Shown in pieces: positions 27,152-34,179 of a stretch of 64,000 bases of DNA. The first letter of the stretch is position 1. Every line of letters begins with the position of its first letter. The notes beneath the pieces were generated by a model, which was not told the origin of the DNA, did no database searches, and was given only the letters and a program-made list of their open reading frames with translations. Source of the stretch: JAHBXE01 sp044222195 (GTDB lineage: Bacteria; Planctomycetota; Phycisphaerae; Phycisphaerales; UBA1924). The stretch is from contig JBGANS010000002.1 in assembly GCA_044222195.1 (NCBI GenBank), positions 279,497-343,496 of the forward strand, given 5' to 3'. The position numbers and the translations under genes are program-made.

Positions 27152-27173
27152 TGGGGGGAGGATAACGGAAGTG

Positions 27174-27232
27174 ACACCGAGCTTCTGCTCGGTGTTGCCG
27201 TGATCCTCAGATCACCGCCCGGAAGGGCGGTG
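27174..27232. repeat. Two short GC-rich hairpins downstream of tRNA-Leu terminator
   Basis: One hairpin is 27174-27195 (ACACCGAGC stem of 9 bp, TTCT loop). Another is 27213-27232 (CACCGCCC stem of 8 bp, GGAA loop). Neither is followed by a run of T. They lie between the upstream end of the RNase HII-like gene (start 27151) and the tRNA-Leu terminator. They resemble the scattered hairpins at 60-61 kb, with different loops. Confidence 0.55.
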
Positions 27233-27252
27233 CCACGGGTCAAAAACAGAAA

Positions 27253-27275
27253 CGGCCGCCCGTGGTGGGCGGCCG
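27253..27275 (-). terminator. Rho-independent terminator of tRNA-Leu
   Basis: A perfect 9-bp stem (CGGCCGCCC with GGGCGGCCG) and a 5-base loop is followed on the minus strand by TTTCTGTTTTTG. It lies 10 bases beyond the 3' end of tRNA-Leu, in the right orientation for its transcript. Confidence 0.85.
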
Positions 27276-27284
27276 ATTTCAAAG

Positions 27285-27370
27285 TGCGGCTGAGAGGAGT
27301 CGAACCTCCATGGGGTTTTAATCCCACTAGGACCTGAACCTAGCGCGTCTGCCAATTTCGCCACAGCCGC
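27285..27370 (-). tRNA. tRNA-Leu (CAG anticodon)
   Basis: 86 nucleotides including A73. The acceptor stem GCGGCTG (27370-27364) pairs with CAGCCGC (27292-27286). The anticodon stem-loop is CTAGG-TTCAGGT-CCTAG with CAG at the centre. A long variable arm (TGGGATTAAAACCCCA) is present, as expected for tRNA-Leu, and the T arm reads GGAGGTTCGACTCCTC. No CCA is encoded. A strong terminator follows. Confidence 0.96.
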
Positions 27371-27486
27371 GGCGAGGGCAACGGTAGGGCGGGACAGGCG
27401 TTCTTGCAACCCACCGCCCGACAAGCTTGGCACACAGGAAATGGCCGGCCGGATTGGACGCACCTGGAAGTCGACCGCTTAGGTCG

Positions 27487-27512
27487 GGCGCGGCTCATTG
27501 TGACGCCGCGCC
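27487..27512 (-). terminator. Stem-loop just downstream of recA, possible terminator
   Basis: GGCGCGGC (27487-27494) pairs perfectly with GCCGCGCC (27505-27512) around a 10-base loop. It starts 7 bases after the recA stop. There is no T run, so factor-dependent ending or mRNA 3' protection is as likely as intrinsic termination. Confidence 0.4.
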
Positions 27513-27519
27513 GAGCGAT

Positions 27520-28641
27520 CTATTCCTCATCCTCATCTGCCGCGACCGCGACCGGCTTGGCAGGATTGGCCATCTTGGCCTTGAGCACCTGCTCGCGGAC
27601 TTCCTTGAACAGCTCCGGGTTCTCCTTCAGGAACTTCTTGGAGTTCTCGCGGCCCTGGCCGAGGCGCATTTCGCCGTAGCTGAACCACGCGCCGGACTTG
27701 TCGATGACGTTGATCTCGCTGGCCAGGTCGAGGAGGTCGCCCGAAGTCGAGATGCCCTCATCGAACATGATGTCGAACTCGGCATCGCGGAAGGGAGGGG
27801 CGACCTTGTTCTTCACGACGCGGGCGCGGGTGCGGCTGCCAATGGTGGTCTCGCCGTCCTTGATCGCGCCCGTGCGGCGGATGTCGATGCGGACAGAGGC
27901 GTAGAACTTCAACGCGCGGCCACCGGGAGTTGTTTCCGGCGAGCCATAGACGACGCCGATCTTCTCGCGGATCTGGTTGATGAAGATGACCGTGCAGTTC
28001 GACCGAGCGATGACGCCGGTGAGCTTGCGCATGGCCTGCGACATGAGCCGTGCCTGGAGGCCGACAACCGCATCGCCCATCTCGCCCTCGATTTCGGACT
28101 TGGGAATGAGGGCCGCGACCGAGTCGATGACGATGAGGTCCACCGCGCTCGACCGGACAAGCAACTCGCAGATTTCCAGGGCCTGCTCGCCAGAGTCGGG
28201 CTGAGACACGAGCAAGTCGTCGATGTTGACACCGAGGCGGCGGGCCCAGGATGGGTCCAGCGCGTGCTCGGCGTCGATAAACGCGGCGACGCCGGTCTTC
28301 TGAGCATTGGCAGCGACCGTCAGTGCAAGAGTGGTCTTGCCGGAGGACTCCGGCCCAAAGATCTCGACGATTCGGCCGCGGGGAATGCCCTTGCCGCCGA
28401 GGGCAAGGTCGAGGGAAATGGCGCCGGTGGAGATGCCGGGGATGTTGAGGTAAGCGTCTTCATCGAGCCGCATGATCGAGCCCTTGCCGAAGGTCTTCTC
28501 GATCTGGCTGACGGCCTGGGAGAGGGCGCGGGACTTTTCCTTGTCCTCCATGATGATCTTGGGGGAAGAGGACGACGCCTGCATCGTGCCGTTCTGGGGT
28601 GTGTTGCGGGGCTTGGTTTCGACTGCGGAATCGCGAGCCAT
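27520..28641 (-). CDS. recA: DNA recombinase RecA
   Basis: 373 residues from ATG 28641, with GGAAG 6 bases upstream. It forms filaments on single-stranded DNA for homologous recombination and SOS induction. Walker A 'GPESSGKTTLAL', Walker B 'LIVIDSVAAL', the catalytic loop 'EIEGEMGD', L1/L2 region 'FINQIREKIGVVYGSPETTPGGRALKFYAS' and the interface 'KGSIMRL' are all present. The N-terminus is about 25 residues longer than in E. coli, and the C-terminus ends in the usual acidic tail (ADEDEE). Confidence 0.98.
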   Translation of the reverse strand: MARDSAVETKPRNTPQNGTMQASSSSPKIIMEDKEKSRALSQAVSQIEKTFGKGSIMRLDEDAYLNIPGISTGAISLDLALGGKGIPRGRIVEIFGPESSGKTTLALTVAANAQKTGVAAFIDAEHALDPSWARRLGVNIDDLLVSQPDSGEQALEICELLVRSSAVDLIVIDSVAALIPKSEIEGEMGDAVVGLQARLMSQAMRKLTGVIARSNCTVIFINQIREKIGVVYGSPETTPGGRALKFYASVRIDIRRTGAIKDGETTIGSRTRARVVKNKVAPPFRDAEFDIMFDEGISTSGDLLDLASEINVIDKSGAWFSYGEMRLGQGRENSKKFLKENPELFKEVREQVLKAKMANPAKPVAVAADEDEE

Positions 28642-28793
28642 GGGAATCTTCCTTTCCTTGCCGCGGATGGCCGCCGCCTCTTCCTTGAGGACAGTCGCGG
28701 GTCCACGAACGCCAGCGCGAGGCGGGGAGGGTCGTGTGACCCGAGTAAACCCCGGTCGGGGGCAGCGCTGGATGCGAGCCCGACGATGGAAAG

Positions 28794-28822
28794 ACGTTAC
28801 CAGGTACCGAACATCGTGTCAA
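28794..28822 (-). promoter_or_regulatory. Predicted sigma70-type promoter of recA
   Basis: On the minus strand a consensus -35 TTGACA (28822-28817) and a -10 TAACGT (28799-28794) are separated by exactly 17 bases. Transcription would start near 28787, leaving a leader of about 145 bases before the recA ATG. Confidence 0.6.
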
Positions 28823-28850
28823 TGTACGGAAAGTGGGTGGGAGGGGGCGA

Positions 28851-28872
28851 GAGTGACAGAGCGCTGTCACTC
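28851..28872. repeat. 9-bp stem hairpin upstream of recA promoter
   Basis: GAGTGACAG and CTGTCACTC form a perfect stem around AGCG. It lies about 30 bases upstream of the recA -35 box and 115 bases before the ABC gene. It could be an operator or part of the divergent transcript leader; no T run follows. Confidence 0.5.
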
Positions 28873-28986
28873 TGGCTACCGTCAAACCCTTGGGTTGGAG
28901 AAAACTTGGGATCTGCGGGGATGATGAAGAGCACGTGGCGGTTGTAAACCGCCACCCCGAGCAGAACAGGTGGGGAAGGGCGATCA

Positions 28987-29868
28987 GTGGCAGCAGTCGT
29001 AACTCAAGATCTGACAAGGAAGTACGGATCGCGGCGGGGGATTGAGAGCGTGGCGCTCAATGTTCCGGAAGGGTCTCTCTTTGGGTTTCTGGGGCCAAAT
29101 GGCGCGGGAAAGACCACGACGATCCGCGTTTTGCTCGGCTTTCTAAGGCCCACTTCTGGATCAGCCCTTGTTTTCGGTAAGGACTGCTGGCAACACACAC
29201 GGCAGATCAAGCAGGATGTCGGGTACGTTCCGGGAGACTTGCGGCTGCCGTCCTGGATGGACGGCGAGTCGGCGCTGTCGATCTTCGGATCAGTCCGCGG
29301 CACGAACATGCTCAGCCACGGACGCGAGTTGGCGGAGGCGCTAACGCTTGATCTTGGGGTGAAGGTCAAGCGGATGTCGCGCGGCATGCGGCAGAAGCTG
29401 GGGTTGATCTTGGCGATGGCACACCGGCCGCGGCTCTTGGTGCTGGACGAGCCGACGAGCGGACTGGACCCGCTGATGCAGGATGTCGTGCGGGAGCAAC
29501 TGCGGGCGCTGGCTCGCACGGGGACGACCGTGTTCTTTTCGAGTCACACCTTGAGCGAAGTGGATGCGTTGTGCGATCGGGTGGCGATCGTCCGCGAGGG
29601 AAGGATCGTGGCGGACAGCACGCTCGATGACTTGCGCCGGCAGGCCGGGCATGAAGTGATGATCCGCTGGCGCGCGGCTATGTCGGAACCACCGCCACCC
29701 TTTCTCGCGGTGAACACCCGGGCCGGACACGCCTGGACCGCGACTCTCAACGGCGAGGTAGAGCCGCTGCTGGCGTGGCTGGTGGGAAAGCCGGTGGAAG
29801 ACCTGATGATCGGTCGCCCGGACCTGGAGACCCTGTTCAAGCGGTACTACGAACGGGGGCCGGCATGA
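28987..29868 (+). CDS. ABC transporter ATP-binding protein
   Basis: 293 residues from GTG 28987, with AAGGG 6 bases upstream. Walker A 'GPNGAGKTTTIRVLLG', the signature 'MSRGMRQKLGLILAMAH', Walker B 'LLVLDEPTSGLD' and the switch His 'FFSSHTLSEVD' are all present. The C-terminal 80 residues are the accessory domain often seen in ABC-2 type exporters. The stop overlaps the permease start (ATGA), so the pair forms one two-gene exporter. The cargo is unknown; ABC-2 systems of this sort move drugs, lipids or polysaccharide. Confidence 0.95.
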   Translation: MAAVVTQDLTRKYGSRRGIESVALNVPEGSLFGFLGPNGAGKTTTIRVLLGFLRPTSGSALVFGKDCWQHTRQIKQDVGYVPGDLRLPSWMDGESALSIFGSVRGTNMLSHGRELAEALTLDLGVKVKRMSRGMRQKLGLILAMAHRPRLLVLDEPTSGLDPLMQDVVREQLRALARTGTTVFFSSHTLSEVDALCDRVAIVREGRIVADSTLDDLRRQAGHEVMIRWRAAMSEPPPPFLAVNTRAGHAWTATLNGEVEPLLAWLVGKPVEDLMIGRPDLETLFKRYYERGPA

Positions 29869-30680
29869 ACCTGGGGATCATGCGAAAGGCGGCGCGCGAG
29901 TTGTGGGGGACGACGCTGGTCTTCGGGCTGGCGATGCTGGCGATCTGTGCGCTGCTGGGCTTTGCACTGCCTCGGTTCCAGCAGCAGTTCATGCAGCGGA
30001 TGGGAAGCATGCCGTTCCTGCAGGATGTGCGGAGCGCGATGCTCGGGGCGGATGTGGGAAACGCGACGGGACCGGAAGTTCCGTTCGGGATCGGGTGGTC
30101 CCACCCGGTCTTGCTCGCGATCCTGTGGGCGCACGCCATCGTGTGCTGCACGCGGGTGCCCGCCGGCGAGGTGGACAAGGGAACGATCGATGTGCTGCTC
30201 GGGCTGCCGGTGTCGCGCTGGCAGGTGTACGTGTCAGAAACTCTCGTGTGGCTGGGGAGCGCGGCGATCGTCTTCACGCTGGCGCTGGCCGGGAACCTGA
30301 TCGGGATGCGCTTTGCGCCCACGGACATGCGGCCGGAACTCTCGAGGCTGCTCATTGTCCTGGCCAACCTCTTTGTCATGTACGCGACGGTCGGCGCGTT
30401 CGCCTGGCTCATGTCTTCGGCGAGCGACCGGCGCGGGCGGGCCGTGACGGTGGTGCTGTTCCTGGTCGTCGCGTCGCTCCTGCTGAACTACCTCGCGCTG
30501 CTGTGGCCAGCCGCGCGCAAAGTCCAGTTCCTGAGCATCCTGAACTACTACCGGCCCGTGTTCCCATTGCGGGATGGAGCGTGGCCGGTGGGGGACATCG
30601 TCCGGCTGGGAGTCGCCGCGATCGGGCTTTGGATCGCGGGGGGAGTGGTGTTCGCCCGGCGGGACCTGAGCACGCTGTGA
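29865..30680 (+). CDS. ABC-2 type transporter permease
   Basis: 271 residues from ATG 29865, overlapping the ATPase stop by 4 bases. About six membrane segments can be seen: 'TTLVFGLAMLAICALLGFAL', 'PVLLAILWAHAIVCC', 'GSAAIVFTLALAGNLIGM', 'LLIVLANLFVMYATVGAFAWLM', 'AVTVVLFLVVASLLLNYLALLWP' and 'IVRLGVAAIGLWIAGGVVF'. The segment 'AGEVDKGTIDVLLGLPVSRWQVYVSETLVW' is the coupling region typical of ABC-2 permeases. Acts in the inner membrane with the preceding ATPase. Confidence 0.9.
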   Translation: MNLGIMRKAARELWGTTLVFGLAMLAICALLGFALPRFQQQFMQRMGSMPFLQDVRSAMLGADVGNATGPEVPFGIGWSHPVLLAILWAHAIVCCTRVPAGEVDKGTIDVLLGLPVSRWQVYVSETLVWLGSAAIVFTLALAGNLIGMRFAPTDMRPELSRLLIVLANLFVMYATVGAFAWLMSSASDRRGRAVTVVLFLVVASLLLNYLALLWPAARKVQFLSILNYYRPVFPLRDGAWPVGDIVRLGVAAIGLWIAGGVVFARRDLSTL

Positions 30681-30697
30681 CCCGCGGGCTTCGATTC

Positions 30698-30711
30698 CCA
30701 TGATTTCATGG
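30698..30711. repeat. 14-bp palindromic repeat related to the hutU-region 14-mer
   Basis: CCATGATTTCATGG folds as a perfect 6-bp stem (7 bp with flanking C and G). Its reverse complement differs by one base from the CCATGAAATCGTGG unit repeated at 60-61 kb. It lies 18 bases after the permease stop. Relation by descent is suggestive only. Confidence 0.4.
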
Positions 30712-30790
30712 GATGCGATCGCATTGCGGAAAATGGACGCGGCCGGTACACTGAAGGCCTCGAATTGCCGCGCCGGAGCCTTCGCGTGGG

Positions 30791-32350
30791 GTGAAGACTT
30801 GGGCGTGGCGGGGAGTACAAGCCGTGGGCTCGAGCGCACGCGCCGGGCTTGTGGTTGGAGTGGTGTTGCTCGCGGCGGCGGGCGGAGTGGTTGTGTCTCA
30901 ACTCAGAAGCGGCCCGCGCCCCGTCACCGCGGCCGCGATCCAGCCCACCTCGCCGGTGCCGGAAGCGGTGTTCAGTTGCGGGGCATGCCACGGAGTTCCG
31001 CCGCCGTCGGCACTGCCGCGGAGCAAGTGGGAATCCGTCATCACGATGATGAAGCAGCGAATCGACGCGTACGGGTTGACGCCGGCGCCGTCGGATGAGC
31101 AGGTGAAGGCGGCCATCGCGTACTACCTCTCGGCCGCGCCCGAATCGTTGCCCGCGCTGCACGTAAAGCTGCCGGCATCGGCGATCATGTTCGCGCCGGC
31201 GGGATTCGGAAGTCCCGCCGTGCAGGGCGCAGGCCCGCCGCCGGTCATCGGCCACCTCCGCGTGGTTGACCTGGACCAGAACCATGTTCCGGATGTCCTG
31301 GTGTGCGACACCACGGCGGGGCGAGTGGTGTGGATGGCGCAGCGGCCGGACGGCGCGTGGGTGGAAACCACAGTGGGCATGGGCACCTGTCCTTCGCATG
31401 CGGAGGTGGTGGACCTCGATCACGATGGTCGTGCGGAGATCGTCTTCTCCACCCTCGGCGGACTCACCCCGACCGACGACCCGGTGGGCACGGTGGAGGT
31501 GGTCCGTAATGACGGCCGCGGCAACGCGGCGCAGGAACGCCTGTTGAGCGGGGCGCCGCGGGTGTCGGATGTCCGCGCGGCGGACCTGGACGGCGATGGC
31601 GATACGGACCTGGCGGTCGCCATGTTTGGCATGTATGCGACCGGCGGGATCGGATGGCTGGAGCGGACCGCGCCGGGTTCCTACGAGCTTCGAACCATCG
31701 AGCGGATCTGCGGCGTCAGCCATGTCCCGGTCGGGGACCTCGATGGCGACGGGAGGCCGGACATTGCGGCGCTGGTGTCGCAGCATCACGAGCGGATCAT
31801 CGTGTGCTTCAATCGCGGAGGCGGGAAGTTCGATGAGCGTGTGGTGTACCAGGCGGCCCATCCATTATGGGGCCTCTCGGGCATCGAACTCGTCGACCTG
31901 AACAAAGACGGCAGGCTGGACATCCTCTTCACCAACGGCGATGCGCTCGACTTTGATACCGCGCCCAAGCCCTACCACGGCGTCCAATGGCTGGAGAACG
32001 TGGGGGAGATGAAGTTCGCGTATCACGACATCGCCCGTTTGTACGGTGCCTACCGCGCGGTCGCGGCGGACCTCGACGGGGACGGCGACCTGGATGTGGT
32101 TGTGTCGAGCATGACGGCGCCATGGCAGAACGAAGATGCGCAGAGCCTGGTGTGGTTTGAGAACGATGGGAGACAAGGGTTCTCGGCGCGGGGGATCGCC
32201 AACAGCCCGACGTCCCTGGTCAGCATCGAGGTGGCGGACTTCAACGGCGACGGGCGACCCGACATCATTGCGGGAGGGATGTATGTCATGAGGCCTTACG
32301 GACGCGTTGGCAGAATCACCATGTGGACCAACATGGGAACCCGGCGCTGA
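30791..32350 (+). CDS. Membrane-anchored c-type haem protein with FG-GAP/VCBS repeats
   Basis: 519 residues from GTG 30791. A single N-terminal hydrophobic segment (residues 18-37) anchors it to the membrane or serves as an uncleaved signal. The haem c motif CGACH is at 63-67, followed by a short cytochrome-like helical region ('SKWESVITMMKQRIDAYG'). From about residue 130 come FG-GAP/VCBS repeats with calcium-binding loops such as 'DLDGDGDTDLAVAMFG', 'DLDGDGRPDIAAL', 'DLNKDGRLDILFTNGD', 'DLDGDGDLDVVVSSM' and 'DFNGDGRPDIIAGGM', which should form a beta-propeller. It probably faces the periplasm. The pairing of monohaem c and propeller is reminiscent of planctomycete electron-transfer or sugar-binding proteins; substrate unknown. 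Confidence 0.85.
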   Translation: MKTWAWRGVQAVGSSARAGLVVGVVLLAAAGGVVVSQLRSGPRPVTAAAIQPTSPVPEAVFSCGACHGVPPPSALPRSKWESVITMMKQRIDAYGLTPAPSDEQVKAAIAYYLSAAPESLPALHVKLPASAIMFAPAGFGSPAVQGAGPPPVIGHLRVVDLDQNHVPDVLVCDTTAGRVVWMAQRPDGAWVETTVGMGTCPSHAEVVDLDHDGRAEIVFSTLGGLTPTDDPVGTVEVVRNDGRGNAAQERLLSGAPRVSDVRAADLDGDGDTDLAVAMFGMYATGGIGWLERTAPGSYELRTIERICGVSHVPVGDLDGDGRPDIAALVSQHHERIIVCFNRGGGKFDERVVYQAAHPLWGLSGIELVDLNKDGRLDILFTNGDALDFDTAPKPYHGVQWLENVGEMKFAYHDIARLYGAYRAVAADLDGDGDLDVVVSSMTAPWQNEDAQSLVWFENDGRQGFSARGIANSPTSLVSIEVADFNGDGRPDIIAGGMYVMRPYGRVGRITMWTNMGTRR

Positions 32351-32407
32351 ACGCTTCGGACGCCGGTGTGCTACGCTCGGTGCTTCGCCACACCCGTGAG
32401 CCGTGAT

Positions 32408-34090
32408 ATGACACACCCGCCCGCCGCTGACTCGCTGCGCTCCCTGTGCGCGGCGTTTGCAAAGACCGAACTCGACATACGCAGAGGCGGGGGAGCCAAG
32501 GCCGTCGAGCGTCAGCACGAGAAGGGACGACTGACGGCACGCGAGCGCGTCGAGAAGCTGATTGATCCCGGAACGTCGTTTCAGGAACTGGGGCTGTGGG
32601 CCGCGTACGGGATGTACGCCGAGCACGGCGGAGCCCCGGCGGCCGGAGTGGTGACGGGAATCGGCACGGTGCACGGCCGGTTGTGCATGATCATCGCGAA
32701 CGATGCGACGGTGAAGGCCGGCGCATTCTTTCCGATGACATGCAAGAAGATCATCCGGGCGCAAACGGTGGCACAGATGGCCCGTCTGCCGCTCCTGTAC
32801 CTGGTGGACTCCGCCGGCGTGTTTCTGCCGATGCAGGAAGATGTATTCCCGGACACGGACGACTTTGGAAGGATTTTCCGAAACAACGCTGTGATCAGCG
32901 CCGAGGGCATCCCGCAGATCGCCGCGATCATGGGGTACTGCGTCGCTGGCGGCGGGTACCTCCCCGTGCTGTGCGACACGCTGCTGATGACGGAGGGGTC
33001 GGGGCTGTATCTCGCGGGACCGGCACTGGTGAAAGCGGCGATCGGTCAGAGCGTGACGGATGAAGAGCTTGGCGGGGCGGCGATGCACGCGGCGATTTCA
33101 GGGACGATCGACTTCAAGGAGAAGGACGATCCGGCGTGCATCGAGCGGCTCAGAAACCTCGTGTCGAAGTACGGCGCGACGGCCGACGGGTCACGTCGGG
33201 AGATGAAGGCCACCGCGGCCTACCAGCCCGGCGAGAAGCTGTACGACGTGTTCGCGGACACCGCGGGGTCGCAGTATGACGCCCGCGATGTCATCGCGTG
33301 CATCGTCGATTCGGGCGTGGGGCGAGATGGCGAGGGACGCGAAACGCTGGGGCCCGACTTTGACGAGTACAAGGCGGAGTACGGCCAGTCGCTTGTGTGC
33401 GGGTACGCACGCATCGGCGGAAGTGCGTGCGGCATCATCGCAAACCAGAAGAAACTCTCGACCCGCCAGATGCCCGGCGGAAAGGCCGGCCCGGCGAAGT
33501 TCACGAACATGCCGGGCGTGATCTACGACGACTCGGCGGACAAGGCCGCGCGGTTCATCATGGACTGCAACCAGCGGAAGATCCCAATCGTGTTCCTGCA
33601 CGACACGACGGGCTTCATGGTCGGGCGCGACAGCGAGCAGGGGGGCATCATCCGCGCGGGCGCCAAGATGGTCAACGCGATGAGCAACTGCGTGGTGCCG
33701 AAGATCGTGGTGATCCTCGGCGGAAGCTACGGCGCCGGAAACTACGCGATGTGCGGGCGGGCGTTCGATCAGTTCATTTCGTTCGCCTGGCCGAGTGCCA
33801 AGTGCGCCGTGATGGGAGCCAACCAGGCGTCGGGCACGCTCGCGATGATCGAGGAAAAGAGCCGCGAGCGCAAAGGCGAGAAGATCGACCCCGAAACGCA
33901 CAAGGCGATCCTTGACGCGGTCAAGGCGAGTTACAACGAACAGCAGGACATCCGGCACGGCGCCGCACGAGGTTGGGTGGACCGGCTCATCGAACCGCAC
34001 CGGACGCGAGAAGAGCTGATCTCAGCGCTGCGGGCGACGGAGAACTGGGACTATTCAAGAGTCTTCCGCACCGGCATCCTGCAGACGTGA
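32408..34090 (+). CDS. Acyl-CoA carboxylase, carboxyltransferase (beta) subunit; methylcrotonyl-CoA-type
   Basis: 560 residues from ATG 32408. It is a biotin-dependent carboxyltransferase. The N-terminal 'GRLTARERVEKLIDPGTSFQELG' and 'FGRIFRNNAVISAEGIPQIAAIMGYCVAGGGYLPVLCD' match the methylcrotonyl/geranyl-CoA group, and the C-terminal half has 'LRQ..NNQKKL'-like 'ACGIIANQKKLSTRQMPGGKAG' and 'GGSYGAGNYAMCGRAF'. Oxyanion-hole Gly residues look intact. It would carboxylate methylcrotonyl-CoA in leucine breakdown. The partner biotin carboxylase/BCCP subunit is not in the window, and propionyl-CoA or another acyl-CoA is not excluded. Confidence 0.88.
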   Translation: MTHPPAADSLRSLCAAFAKTELDIRRGGGAKAVERQHEKGRLTARERVEKLIDPGTSFQELGLWAAYGMYAEHGGAPAAGVVTGIGTVHGRLCMIIANDATVKAGAFFPMTCKKIIRAQTVAQMARLPLLYLVDSAGVFLPMQEDVFPDTDDFGRIFRNNAVISAEGIPQIAAIMGYCVAGGGYLPVLCDTLLMTEGSGLYLAGPALVKAAIGQSVTDEELGGAAMHAAISGTIDFKEKDDPACIERLRNLVSKYGATADGSRREMKATAAYQPGEKLYDVFADTAGSQYDARDVIACIVDSGVGRDGEGRETLGPDFDEYKAEYGQSLVCGYARIGGSACGIIANQKKLSTRQMPGGKAGPAKFTNMPGVIYDDSADKAARFIMDCNQRKIPIVFLHDTTGFMVGRDSEQGGIIRAGAKMVNAMSNCVVPKIVVILGGSYGAGNYAMCGRAFDQFISFAWPSAKCAVMGANQASGTLAMIEEKSRERKGEKIDPETHKAILDAVKASYNEQQDIRHGAARGWVDRLIEPHRTREELISALRATENWDYSRVFRTGILQT

Positions 34091-34179
34091 GCGCCGTTTT
34101 TGCCTGCGGCACCGGGGAATCCATGACCCGGACAAAGGTGTCACGATAACCGGCCGATGATCCCACAGACAGTTCGGAC

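Larger units (their letters stand above)
28642..28986. other. Divergent recA / ABC transporter intergenic region
   Basis: 345 bases without a credible gene. It contains a sigma70-like promoter for recA and a hairpin (both listed separately), and the ribosome binding site AAGGG of the ABC gene near 28978. I looked for LexA-type boxes (CTGT-N8-ACAG or GAAC-N4-GTTC) and found no good match. Confidence 0.5.

Noticed and set aside
27212..27463. A small minus-strand frame across tRNA-Leu
   Set aside because: It runs through the tRNA and its terminator, so it is not a gene.
28642..28986. LexA/SOS box for recA
   Set aside because: A GAACATCGTGTC stretch lies near the promoter, but it does not fit CTGT-N8-ACAG or GAAC-N4-GTTC well.
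34157..34179. ATG at 34157 as start of the hybrid kinase
   Set aside because: It is in a different reading frame from the kinase.
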